Assembly: GCF_050947875.1 (NCBI RefSeq)
Contig: NC_134573.1
Location: 46,882,115 to 46,946,114, forward strand
Source: Dermacentor variabilis
Taxonomy: Eukaryota > Arthropoda > Arachnida > Ixodida > Ixodidae
Direction of reading: 5' to 3'
Length of the DNA: 64,000 bases
In this document: positions 9,501 through 19,040 of the stretch, piece after piece
Position numbering within the stretch: the first letter of the stretch is position 1
Layout of the letters: the number at the start of each line of letters is the position of its first letter
Position numbers and translations under genes: made by a program
The notes under the pieces: generated by a model
What the model saw: the letters and a program-made list of their open reading frames with translations, nothing else
Databases searched by the model: none
Told to the model about the DNA's origin: nothing

Positions 9501-10930
9501 GCTACCGGCAGACACACACTATGAGCTTCCACGGCTAGCTTGATCCATGCGCACTCGCCCGTGAACATATCGGGTTCTACGTAAGAGGGGTGAACTACAT
9601 CCATTGTAGCTGCGGAATCGCGAAGCACTCGGCACTCTTTCCCGTTCACGAGGAGGTCTCGCATGTAAGGCTCGAGAAGCTTCATGTTCTCGTCAGTGCT
9701 GCATAATGACAAAAACACAACTTTTGGTTTTGTTTCCGGACACTGCGCCGAAAAGTGACCCGGCTTCTGGCACGTATAACAAACGCGCGCTTGCCTCGTC
9801 TCGAACCGCTTTCTGTCCGGACACTGCGCCGAAAAGTGACCCGGCTTCTGGCACGTATAACACACGCGCGCTTGCCTCATCTCGAACCGCTTTCTGCGTT
9901 CGGCTTCGGCTGCCGCCGTCTCCTTAGGTTCGGTCGCACTGCTTTCACTCGCATCCGCACTACGTGTGTTCCCCTTTGCTCTCATGGGTGTGAACTTCGG
10001 CCTCTCAAACTTTGAGCCAAATTCACCCTTTTGACCGTCCTTAGCTCCGCGAGCCCGACGCGTCACAAACTCCTCGGCTAGCTCGGCGGCTTTAGCCACT
10101 GTACTAACGTCTGGCCTATCCAAGACCCAGTACCGCACGTTCTCCGGTAACCGACTATAAAACTGTTCTAGCCCGAAACACTGCAGAACTTTCTCGTGGT
10201 CACCAAACGCTTTCTCTTCTTTGAGCCACTCCTGCATGTTTGACATAAGCCTGTACGCAAACTCTGTATATGACTCACTTTTGCCTTTCTCATTTTCCCG
10301 AAACTTCCGACGGAACGCCTCTGCTGACAGCCTGTACTTTTTTAGCAGACTCGATTTCACTTTGTCGAAATCCTCTGCCTCCTCTCTATCCAAGCGAGCG
10401 ACTACGTCGGCCGCCTCGCCGGGTAACAAAGTGAGCAAGCGCTGTGGCCACGTTTCCCGAGAGAACCCCTGCTTCTCGCACGTTCGCTCAAAGTTCACCA
10501 GGAACAAACCAATGTCCTCTCCAAGCTTAAACGGCCCCATCAGGTCAGTCATTTTGAACAATACGCGTTCTCCTGCACCGTGTGCCTGACTTCCATTACG
10601 AGTGCGTTCCATCTCTACCTCGAGACGCTTCATTTCCAAAGCGTGTTCGCGCTCTTCTTTTTCTTTCTGCTCTTTAAGTTCGCGCTCCTGTCTCTCTTTT
10701 TGCTCTCTAAGTTCGCGCTCCTGTCTCTCTTCTTGCTCTTTAAGTTCGCGCTCATGTCTTTTTGCCCTCTCCTCAATGGTCTCAAGGCATTCCGACAGCT
10801 CGTCATCCTCAGCTTCTAACTCAAGAATAGCCTTTAGCAGTTCTGGTTTTCTGAGTTTGTCTGAGACATCCAGACCCAACTCTCTTGCAAGCTCCAGCAA
10901 TTTCGGTTTGCGCAACGACTTCAAATCCAT
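6566..10930 (-). CDS. Gag-Pol polyprotein, Gmr1-like order (Gag-PR-INT-RT-RH)
   Basis: The 1454-residue frame starts at an ATG in good context (GCCATGG). Domains in order are: N-terminal helices and a charged coiled coil (about 45-110) built of ERELKEQ-type repeats; a SCAN-like capsid C-terminal region (about 132-290); two CCHC zinc knuckles in a 27-residue tandem duplication (about 355-395); a retropepsin-type active site written DSAAT (about 437); the integrase H2C2 finger (about 684-725) and D,D,E core (about 752, 811, 846; YHPQSNSVE around the Glu); then RT with YLDD (about 1256) and the start of RNase H (VQCDAS, about 1403; TEKE, about 1446). A TAG at 6566-6568 truncates RNase H. In most Ty3/Gypsy elements RT-RH precedes integrase, so this order is copia-like, as in Gmr1. 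The protein would assemble particles and copy and integrate the element. Confidence 0.93.
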   Translation of the reverse strand: MDLKSLRKPKLLELARELGLDVSDKLRKPELLKAILELEAEDDELSECLETIEERAKRHERELKEQEERQERELREQKERQERELKEQKEKEEREHALEMKRLEVEMERTRNGSQAHGAGERVLFKMTDLMGPFKLGEDIGLFLVNFERTCEKQGFSRETWPQRLLTLLPGEAADVVARLDREEAEDFDKVKSSLLKKYRLSAEAFRRKFRENEKGKSESYTEFAYRLMSNMQEWLKEEKAFGDHEKVLQCFGLEQFYSRLPENVRYWVLDRPDVSTVAKAAELAEEFVTRRARGAKDGQKGEFGSKFERPKFTPMRAKGNTRSADASESSATEPKETAAAEAERRKRFEMRQARVCYTCQKPGHFSAQCPDRKRFETRQARVCYTCQKPGHFSAQCPETKPKVVFLSLCSTDENMKLLEPYMRDLLVNGKECRVLRDSAATMDVVHPSYVEPDMFTGECAWIKLAVEAHSVCLPVAKVLIEGPFGALETEAAVSSMLPPQYPYLFSNRSDHFLREKGLLFGEASVQALTRSKVRELAAKAVVAGPTLSNNEKGSEAQQADIQSTPELNKIESVTLKAPDTGEENPDTGKLEELSADLLIAPTSDGLDRLLKVSRSALIAEQKKDGSLENIRCIVKEGIARKNARFVERGGVLYRKYLDRRGVEFDQLIVPQCYREDLLRLSHGGSWSGHLGVKKSKDRLLQEYYWPGCFRDADHFVRTCDTCQRVGKPGDKSRAPLRLVPIITEPFRRLVIDTVGPLPVTATGYRHILTVICPATKFPEAVPLKELSSVEIVNALLSIFARVGFPAEIQSDQGTVFTSALTTTFLERCGVKLLHSSVYHPQSNSVEKLHSVMKRVLRALCFEHQTDWELCLPGVMFALRTAPHAATGFSPAELVYGRSLRSPLRMLRESWEGRGDDPVVVEYVLKLLERLRRAQELSGEAMAKAQQRAKVYYDRTARARRFEVGDEVMILRTSLNNKLDVQWEGPARIFQKLSDVNYVVSLPGKRKAQQVYHCNLLKPYRQREAVVCMMVNVPEELPGLGSVTNREDTGQVISDLISKASLSPEQKTELHQLLQEFQGLYSERPGRTSVLTHDIELTSPEPVRSKAYRVSPRQNDIMEAEVKKMLQLGVIEAGESDYTSPLILVEVPGKEPRPCVDYRRLNSITKDQIYPIPNIEERLEKVSSAQFISTLDLVRGYWQVPLTEEASRYAAFISPMGTFRPKVLSFGLKNAPYCFSSLMDKVLRGQQEFALPYLDDVAIFSASWSEHMAHLRAVLTRLREAGLTFKAPKCQLAQAEVVYLGHVIGQGRRRPSEIKVAAVRDFPQPRTKTDIRSFLGVAGYYQRYIPRYSDIAAPLTDALRKTEPQTVVWDETKERAFSALKSALTSQPVLRSPDYTKGFVVQCDASERGMGVVLCQRENGEVEYPVLYASRKLTSREQAYSATEKECACLVWAV
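9735..9896 (-). repeat. 81-bp in-frame tandem duplication of the zinc knuckle
   Basis: Two copies of an 81-nt unit (27 codons) each encode one CCHC knuckle (CYTCQKPGHFSAQC) and its RKRFE-RQARV leader. They differ at only a few bases, including one Met/Thr and one Asp/Glu change. The duplication keeps the reading frame and gives Gag two identical nucleic-acid-binding knuckles. Confidence 0.9.
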
Positions 10931-11245
10931 GGCTGCTCTGAATGCTGCTTTCTCTACTGCCTATTATTGTCTTGCCGCAAACTAACCCGGCAGCAACGAC
11001 AACCACAATTACCAGCTCTGTTTCTGACACTAACAAAAGCCTGGCAATACTCAGAAGAAGAAAGTCCCGCACTCACCAAACCTCGCAGCCAAGAATTCAG
11101 CGCAGTCGTTCCGCTGCAGGCAACCAGTCATCACACAGGGCTCGTTGCACTGCTCCCGGATGGTCGTTGAGCTGCTCAGCATACAGTCAACTGCATCTCT
11201 TCGCTGCTGGCCTCCGTTGTCGCGATCTCACCGCTGGCAGACAGT

Positions 11246-12033
11246 TGTTGTAATCGCACCGCTGGTACGAGTTGTTGGGAACTCGGCGCTGACGCCCGTT
11301 GTTGCACCTGGGTCGCAAGCCCCAAGGGTAGCGTTGGCCTGGCGGCCTGGGGTACAACTGGAAGCATCCGAAGGACCCGGCAAAGCATGAGTCGACTGGT
11401 AACAACAAAACAACTTGTTTATTCTAACATCGCAAAGAGTTGGCGGTCAGGTTGACCGAAGTAGAGAGACGGGAGTGCACTTTACTCAACAGAAGAAATC
11501 GGAGCCCTCTTTTGGCGTCCGGGGGCAGCTGCTTTTATACTCTCGCAGTTGAGGGCAAGAAGGAACCCCTCTATAGACGAGCACGTGACTGTGCCGCTCG
11601 GGGACAATGGGATAAGGTGACGCAGCCGTCGTGCCGGCGCCGTTCGGGCACAATGGGGAGGAGAAGGTGGCTCATACTGTCGTGTCGGCGCCGGTCGGGC
11701 ACAATGGGGAGGAGAAGGTGGCTCACACTGTCGTGTCGGCGCCGGTCGGGCACAATGGGGAGGAGAAGGTGGCTCATACTGTCGTGTCGGCGCCTGTCAG
11801 ACCCCCCTCGCTTCACAGTTGTTGGGAGCTCCTCTCCCCGGCTGCCGCGCTTCGACAAGCGTGGGCACCAATATGCACATACACTCACACACGCACATGA
11901 AGACACGTGGCATCGGAACATGCCTGGACGCGCTTGGCGGGGAGGCGTAGCGGCGGCGCCGAACGGGCCAAAATGTCTGCCGCTTTGTTGCAGCCGCGCC
12001 GGCTAAACCGCGCGTCGTAGGCGAAACGTAACA
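11246..12033 (-). repeat. 5' LTR of the Gmr1-like element (788 bp)
   Basis: It matches 5159-5886 but carries 60 extra bp (11568-11627) next to the 51-bp repeat block. Part of that segment (GTGCCGCTCGGGGACAATGG) resembles a degenerate extra repeat unit. The 51-bp units lie at 11628-11678, 11679-11729 and 11730-11780. Confidence 0.95.
11532..11539 (-). promoter_or_regulatory. TATA box of the 5' LTR promoter
   Basis: The minus strand reads TATAAAAG within the LTR, downstream of the three 51-bp repeats and upstream of the AATAAA at 11418-11423. This is the expected place for the promoter of the element's genomic RNA. Transcription would start about 25-30 bp further along the minus strand, near 11505. 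Confidence 0.7.
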
Positions 12034-13283
12034 ACCCTGATTCCGTAATGCCTCCATGACTGCTGAGGTTTCGACTGAATCAAACACTTTCTCGTGATCA
12101 ATGAAAGCTATATATAAGGGTTGGTTATATTCTGCACATTTCTCTATCACTTGATTGAACGTGTGAATATGGTCTATTGTTGAGTAGCCTTTACGGAATC
12201 CTGCGTGGTCCTTTGGTTGACAGAAGTCTAAGGTGTTCCTGATTCTATTTGCAATCACCTTAGTAAATACTTTGTAGGCAACGGACAGTAAGCTGATCGG
12301 TCTATAATTTTTCAAGTCTTTGGCGTCCCCTTTCTTATGGATTAGGATTACGTTAGCGTTCTTCCAAGATTCCGGTACGCTCGAGGTCATGAGGCATTGC
12401 GTATACAGGGCGGCCAGTTTCTCTAGAACAATCTGTCCACCATCCTTCAACAAATCTGCTGTTACCTGATCCTCCCCAGCTGCCTTCCCCCTTCGCATAT
12501 CTCCTAAGGCTTTCTTTACTTCTTCCGGCGTTACCTTCGGGATTTCGAATTCCTCTAGACTATTTTCTCTTCCATTATCCTCGAGGATGCCACTGGTAAT
12601 GTATAAATCTCTATAGAACTCCTCAGCCACTTGAACTATCTCATCCATATTAGTAATGATATTGCCGGCTTTGTCTCTTAACGCATACATCTGATTCTTG
12701 CCAATTCCTAGTTACTTTTTCACTGTTTTTAGGCTTCCTCCGTTCCTGAGAGCATGTTCAATTCTATCCATATTATACTTCCTTATGTCGGCTGTCTTAC
12801 GCTTGTTGATTAACTTCGAAAGTTCTGCAAGTTCTATTCTAGCTGTAGGGTTAGATGCTTTCATACATTGGCGTTTCTTGATCAGATCTTTCGTGTCCTG
12901 CGATAGTTTGCTGGTATCCTGCCTAACGGAGTTACCACCGAGTTCCATTGCACACTCCTTAATGATGCCCACAAGATTGTCGTTTATTGCTTCAACACTA
13001 AGGTCGTCTTCCTGAGTTAAAGCTGAATACCTGTTCTGTAGCTTGATCTGGAATTCCTCTATTTTCCCTCTTACAGCTAACTCATTGATCGGCTTCTTAT
13101 GTACCAGTTTCTTCCGTTCCCTCCTCAGGTCTAGGCTAATTCGAGTTCTTACCATCCTGTGGTCACTGCAGCGCACCTTGCCGAGCACGTCCACATCTTG
13201 TATGATGCCAGGGTTAGCGCAGAGTATGAAGTCTATTTCATTTCTAGTCTCGCCGTTCGGGCTCCTCCACGTCCACTTTCGGC
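12034..13283 (-). pseudogene. RTE-clade LINE, copy A, 5' part (endonuclease end, linker and RT start)
   Basis: This continues copy A beyond the LTR insertion. The minus strand encodes the last part of the APE-type endonuclease (KWTWRSPNGE, NEIDFILCANPG, CSDHRMVRTRI), the linker (LRRERKKLVHK), and RT motifs up to DHEKVFDSVETSAVMEALRNQG, where the LTR lies. An in-frame stop falls near 12712 (KK-stop-LG where copy B has KKKLG). Homology to the other copies ends near 13283 inside the endonuclease, so this copy is 5'-truncated, as is common for LINEs. Both ORF ends that run into the LTR or the flank are accidental. Confidence 0.9.
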
Positions 13284-15696
13284 TTCGAGTGACTGAGCTT
13301 ATCGCAGATTTCATGTTCAAAAAGCCTTTGCGGTTGCACATATTTAGAATGGGTGAATGTAGATATTTCTTCAAGTCTCGTGTTTTGGTTGCGGTAACTT
13401 CCCAAAATTATTTAGATTGGTTGCCAGGAACATTAAAAAAAACTATTTCTACTTTAGAACTATACGAAAACGGCAGCGCACAAACTGCTGATGCATCCCC
13501 CGCAAGCATGGCCTTTCATCCGAGTATGCTAGCAGTTGTTCAACTATGCGTATATGTTTAAAAATTCTTTATGCTAACACTACTTCGAGATTCATACGTA
13601 AAGCGTGTCACGAGAATTTCACTGCGCACGCGACGCAGCATTCATCGCGGCCAGATCCAGCGTCACAAGATGAGACCAACCATACTGTCTGCCCAACACA
13701 CACATTTCGCTTAGTGGCAGCTCAGTATCAAGTTAAAATATGGTGTGCTTCCTTTGTTACGCACATGAACTATGACGCTAAAATCAACAAGCGTGAGCGA
13801 TCACTTGCCGTAAAACATTCCGTATAGTAGAAGTGAGAACAAGAGCGCGTTATCAAATCATTCAAATGAGCAACCGATGCTATGCCCGAGTCGCCTGCGG
13901 TACATGCAGCCGGCTCGCACTACCAAATGCTCTTGCCTATAATCAAGAGCTATTGACGCAAAACATCTTTGCTAAAGCTTACCGTTCAGTGCAATTGACG
14001 TATGATGCCACAAAGTAGACACGCATACACAGACGCCAACGTTCAGACACACTGCGCACAGCTACAAGCGTTTACGTGCCTGGCGCACTCGCTGAGAATT
14101 CAAATTGACAAGCACAGATGGCGCAGCGACGCGCATGCACAGAAGCTACGCGCGCCAGGGCGCGCACGCTCCGAGAAGTCTGGGCGCCTTTTTTTTTTTT
14201 ATTCTTTCTCTCTCTGCGCCCCAAGCGCGCCGGAACGGGTTGCGTTTTTTTTCATTTTTCATCATTTTTTCATGAACGAAGGAAATGCGCTGACAGGTTG
14301 TATGGTGCTGTGGGCTATCGTATGAGATTGGAACGCACACATGGATGAATGCGCTGTTTGTAAAAGCCGTAACAGGGCCCTTCAGGCGCTTGCATTATCG
14401 CCAGCGACGATGAGTAATAGAGCGCATTTGTAGCATATCGTCCAGCGTACCGCCAAATGTGATGCCCGCACGTATGTTAGTGCAAATTTTCGCTTCCGAT
14501 GATAGCTCAAAGCAATCAGTACAGCAATGAGGTACTCATACGCGTGACCAGGCAAACCGCCTGCGATATACAGGGTGGGGTCAAAGAATTTGGCACATAT
14601 TTCAAGTTATTCTGACATTCTTATGGGTTTATAGTGCAGGATATCATTAAAAAAAACTGCCTGATGTTAGCGATGCAGCCGAGATATGAAGGCAACGTGA
14701 AAAGTATCTGAGAATCGGACGGCAAACAACGCGCGCGCCACATGCGCGACATCGGTTCATCGCACACTCACAAAGTCCGCGTTGTGAGCTACAAAATTTA
14801 CGAGTCTTTGTGCTGTTAGCTTGATGCCTGTTTGGAATGAACTTGTAGCCAAAGTTGGCGTTCATAACATCTATTATCACAATTGGATCGGCGTTTTGCT
14901 TTCTTTATTCTACTGTCACAAAAGTCATGCTATGACAACTGTGAAGACTGTCTTGGTATTGCCGAGAGCGGCTACGTAGATCATGTGGTGAACAACTGCG
15001 GAGGTATACACTATGTGTATACTAACGTCTGCAAATAATCTCTGCAGCATTCTCAGCAGTATACAACTTCTGTGGCTTATATCAAACGCAGCTCCGTATA
15101 ATCCACCGGTAGCTGCGCTTGGTTACAGCGTACACGGGTTGGGCCCAGATTAATGATTTTTGTCTATTGTCAACCTATAGACGGCATGCAAACCTGAAGC
15201 AATCAGAATTTTACAGTATCGGCTGTTTTATACTTCATCTTACGCCTTACCAGAATCGCTATACGGGCTGTTCGCGCAAGTTAACATGACCTTTGGTGAC
15301 GTCCCACCGTATGGCCTTCGCCAGCGGTGATATAGGAAACCGCGGAAAATAATTCGAATTGCAAAGGAGTATACGGCGTGATTTACTTAATTTGAGCCAG
15401 ACTTTAACATATGCAAATGCTACGTAGCTGGAGAGAACCAAGGTAATGTTGTTCGTCATCGCTTGAAGATGCTCAGGTTATTTTTTTGCATTCCCCTGAT
15501 TAGATAATTACTGTTACTTCATTTCTCAAATATTTTAATTAGATGAACATCCTCAATGATAAAATTGTAGAGCAACAGAAGAAACTCCCGATACAGCTTT
15601 CTGTTGCTCAACACGTGCTCCATAAAATTGTTTATCCGAGCGTGAAGAAGCCCGCGATTACACGCAATGTGTTTTGAGAGGCCGGTAGCGCAGCAG
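13284..15696. other. Spacer without recognisable genes
   Basis: AT-rich DNA with short overlapping open frames only. It contains a pyrimidine-rich tract near 14189-14275 and no gene, RNA or transposon ends that I can support. Confidence 0.4.
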
Positions 15697-15760
15697 TATA
15701 TATATATATATGTTTATGTATATCAGTGGCGTAGCCAGAAATTTCGTTCGGGTGGGGGGG
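15697..15760 (+). repeat. (TA)n tract joined to a GGCGTAGCCA-type repeat end
   Basis: A short TA run (about 15697-15711) is followed by ATCAGTGGCGTAGCCAG and a G-run (15722-15759). The same GGGGCGTAGCCAGG sequence, on the other strand, abuts the long (AT)n tract at 23264-23280. The shared junction suggests one repeat family whose end is a TA microsatellite. Confidence 0.45.
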
Positions 15761-16138
15761 CTCAAGTTGTAGCTTTAAGGGACTCTTAAGGGGACACATT
15801 CATTAATCATTAATCATGAGTCCTGATCATTAATTGACACATCTAAGTGCTCCGCGTAAAGCGTGTAATCTATTATAAGGTTTTAAAAATGCACATCACT
15901 GCCGTTCGCAGCACACTGCTCGGCGGAATTTTGAGCCGCCCCTACCCATATGACGGAAATCACCCATATGACGTCAGTGGGGCGAGCTATCCGATTGGCT
16001 GACCAGGGCGCGTGATCGATAATTTTTTCAACTTTATGGTGAAGGAATGATGTTCGTAATAGTTGGAATTTAGTTAATTTGTTTTTGTAGAAAGAAAGTA
16101 ACATAAAGAGAATGCAGAAGAACAATATTTGAGTACGC
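15761..16138. other. Spacer
   Basis: No gene or repeat was recognised, apart from a short local duplication of CCCATATGACG near 15952-15975. Confidence 0.35.
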
Positions 16139-16640
16139 TTAAAGGGACACTAAATTGAAAAATGATTTCTTCTGCATCAGTAAATTACCGTTCCACAACA
16201 CCAAAAAACACCACTCTTACAACGATAAGACGTTTGGTAATCCAGAAAAAGCGCAAGAACGAAATACGGGTGGCGACGCCTACTTCAGTTCCTGCACCTG
16301 GGGGCTGTGACGTGTTGGATTTTGATGGCATCTTCTAGGGCCGTAGCGGTACAGATTGACTACATTGTGTTCTAAAGGAACCACATACTAAACATGGCAA
16401 GTTTCAGGAACCTTTATTCAGCCAACGCGGCCTAAATGCGAAAACATACTTTGGAATCCCTGACGTCACTCTGACGTACCGGCGCTGGGGTTTCGGCACG
16501 AAATTCAAATACTGATACTTGGACGTTCATTTTCTCATCTAATAATCAAACTATTTTCTTCAGATGACTGCCTGCAGGGTTCTGAAACAATGCTTCTTTA
16601 GTCTAAACTGATTTATTGTTTTGCTTTAGTGTCCCTTTAA
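16139..16640. mobile_element. MITE-like element with TTAA ends
   Basis: About 502 bp lie between inverted ends. The left end reads TTAAAGGGACACTAAA and the right end reads TTTAGTGTCCCTTTAA, perfectly complementary over 16 bp. TTAA occurs at both extremes (16139-16142 and 16637-16640), which fits a piggyBac-type TTAA target duplication, though TTAA could also be part of the inverted repeat. There is no coding capacity, so it would depend on a transposase from elsewhere. Confidence 0.7.
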
Positions 16641-16742
16641 GCACTTCCGGCACACAGAAAGTGTCGTCTGCTTGTGTTACAACGTACTCCTACTTTGACG
16701 AGAGCTCCGCCGTCAGTGTCGGTCTGTCTTTTCGCGAGTGCT

Positions 16743-16872
16743 ATGATTCGACATTGTTGCGTTGTGGACTGTGAGCGTAGCGAGTGGCAACATGTCAAGC
16801 TCCGACATCGTGTCCCTCTGCAAGCGAGTAGACGAGCGGGCTGGCTGCAGCGCATCGAACTGCCGCTATCCG
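16743..16872 (+). pseudogene. Possible THAP-like zinc-finger fragment
   Basis: An ATG at 16743 opens a frame beginning MIRHCCVVDCER, followed by a basic region and RRAGWLQRIELP. The CxxC near the N-terminus and the spaced Trp resemble the start of a THAP domain (C2CH). The later Cys and His are not seen before the frame becomes a simple repeat (GATTTGCGCGATTGCGGCAGTCAC occurs twice near 16876-16935). It may be a first exon or a fragment of a P-element/THAP-type gene. This is a weak call. Confidence 0.3.
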
Positions 16873-17334
16873 ATTTGCGCGATTGCGGCAGTCACCGCAG
16901 GATTGCGCGCAGGATTTGCGCGATTGCGGCAGTCACTTTACACCGGAAGATTACTAACGCAATAGCGTTTCGCGAGTCTGGTATTAGAGTAAACGCAAGC
17001 GCAAGGGGACAGGGGCTTGCCATGTCCCCTTGCGTGTCGTTTCAGGGGATAAACAGACGCGCAAATTTGATTGGTCTGCACGGTGCTGCCAGCTGGTGGC
17101 ATAGAGCTCAACCACACACAGTAGCAGTAACAAAATGGATTCTTCTTTGCTGCTGGCGTAAATTTTTCGCAGGAGTGTAATCGTTAGCACGTTGTTTTTG
17201 TAAATGTTTAGAAGGATTTACATTTGGTTAGAACAATATTAGTTCTTTCTTTGGCTGGTTAAGCTCTGCGCCAACGGGTGGCTGGAGCGTGGACGTAGAC
17301 GTACTTCAGCCGTACTTCAGACTTGAGACGTACT

Positions 17335-17398
17335 TCAAGCTGATGAAGGAACTTCAGCGTAGAAGTACGTCTACGCTGAAGTTCCTTCATCAGCTTGA
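17335..17398. repeat. Perfect inverted repeat, 29-bp arms with a 6-nt loop
   Basis: The left arm 17335-17363 starts TCAAGCTGATGAAGG and the right arm 17370-17398 is its exact reverse complement. AGTACG forms the loop. Shorter related pieces (GACGTACTTCAG, CGTACTTCAG) precede it at 17299-17335. RNA from either strand would form a strong hairpin. Function is unknown. Confidence 0.9.
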
Positions 17399-17812
17399 GT
17401 TTATACATCCACCGTTCCGTGGAAACGTTCAGCTAGAGTGTGATTATACTAGACGCGATCTGCGCTACGACAGAATGCTCGCAACGCACGCTGCTTCGAT
17501 AGCTCTCGCTTGGGGTCGACGGCCAAGCTGCTAGCGGAGAGGTCTCGCGCGGGCGGCGGCGGCCTCCAAAACAACCCGAAGTGGACGAGGTGACGTCGCA
17601 TCGTGACGCAGAACTAGTGAAGGCGGAGCTTAGCCCCGATCGCTCGGCGAACGAGTTGAGGAGGAAAAGCATGGCTCGGAGGAGAGTAACATGTAATCGC
17701 TTGTAGCTCCACTAATACGTAACGCTTCACTTAAATTGTGGTGCGAATGTTTTACTTAAGGTGCCTACAAAATTTGTCCGAACCGTTTCAGGCGCCTTTA
17801 ACAGGAAACTTT

Positions 17813-18510
17813 AGCTCGGGTGCTCCTATCTAAATAAATGTGGAAGGAGAATTCGTTTTTCTCGGCAACCACTGCACCAAATTTGACGATGATTGTTACA
17901 TTTAAGAAAACCTTGAATTCTAGTGACTGCTGGTTTCGCATTTTTCATTTAGGATGTCAATATTTTACTAAAAATTCGCCAATATTGCAAATTTTCAGAA
18001 AACGATAGAATCAAAGCTTAAAACTCTGTAACTCAAGAGTCAAAAATGTTATCACACTTCTGTGAATTTCAACTAATACCACATCTACAGCGGATAAAAT
18101 TGATATGTTACACATGAATGTAAAAATATTGTATTATGGAAATACGGCTTTTGCAGAACTCTTGTACATATCGTAAGCAATTCGCGTAAGATACAAATTG
18201 ACATACCAAATTTGTCCGATTTGACTGTTATAATAGATGCCTTTGACAGAAGCGTGATATCTCTTATGATGCAGAGCTATCAAATTGTAAACCTCGTGCT
18301 GCTATTCTTTTCGAACTTTCGAATTTCTGGAAATATTCTACACAACATTCAGGCCCTAACTCGAAATTCCGCTTTCAACAGACACTAGAATTTAACTTTC
18401 TCTCTCAAATATAAGGAATTTCATTAAAAGCGATCTAGAGGTTATCTCAGAAAAGCGTTTCTCTCTTTTACATGTATTTGAACATGCCGCGTTGGAGTTG
18501 GACCCGAGCT
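17813..18510. mobile_element. MITE-like element with GCTCGGGT ends at TA
   Basis: The left end reads TAGCTCGGGT (17812-17821) and the right end reads ACCCGAGCTA (18502-18511), so short inverted repeats are flanked by TA on both sides. TA target sites suggest a Tc1/mariner-type non-autonomous element of about 700 bp. The interior is AT-rich and non-coding. The inverted repeats are short, so confidence is moderate. Confidence 0.45.
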
Positions 18511-18511
18511 A

Positions 18512-19040
18512 AACATTGCTCGAAAATAATTTGTCGAGGGATAAAATACATGAATAATAATTGCATTGCCATTGCCAATTGTGCTGAAAACGAACTCTAG
18601 AACGCTACGCAGTGTCAAAGCAAGTAGAATATGTCATTTTTTATAAAAGAATATACTCGTGCGTGCCAAAAATTGTGCCTAAAATAACTGATATCAATGC
18701 TTCGATTTTTTTTGTCTATTTAATATGTAAAGAAAATGATACACGAACTTTAGAACTATATCAGTTCGAAACCAGCAAGCAGTGCATGCCGCTGATATGA
18801 AAAATGTAACGGCTATGAAATGAACAAGTTGAGGACAAATATATTAATGAAACTTTGTCATTCAAGAGCAGCGTTTGCATTCATGTACGTATGCAACGGC
18901 CAGTGCAAAATATCAATGACACTGGCATTCGTTCCAATGTTTTACGCAGAAGCAGCTGTCACCGGTCGTGTATCGTGAGTAATTGCACCGAAATTATAGT
19001 CGCCACAAAGAGCACGTATAAAAACAGGAGTTCTGCAAAA
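18512..19040. other. AT-rich spacer
   Basis: Nothing recognisable lies between the MITE-like element and the mariner copy. Confidence 0.4.

Larger units (their letters stand above)
5159..12033 (-). mobile_element. Ty3/Gypsy-class LTR retrotransposon with Gmr1-type order (integrase before RT)
   Basis: The element is 6875 bp and lies on the minus strand, with its 5' LTR at 11246-12033 and 3' LTR at 5159-5886. Its ends are TGTT...AACA. The 4-bp sequence ACCC is duplicated at 5155-5158 and 12034-12037, which restores the continuous RTE sequence seen at 35527-35540. Internally there is one long gag-pol frame (6566-10930) and its RNase H remainder (6368-6562). A purine-rich stretch on the minus strand (GGCGGGGCGG) abuts the 3' LTR at about 5888-5898 and is the likely polypurine tract. 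I could not identify a convincing primer-binding site. Apart from a 60-bp indel the LTRs look almost identical, so the insertion is recent. One in-frame stop codon is the only obvious defect. Confidence 0.93.

Noticed and set aside
11797..12690. RTE frame continuing into the 5' LTR
   Set aside because: This is the same accident at the other junction. The RTE reading ends at 12034.
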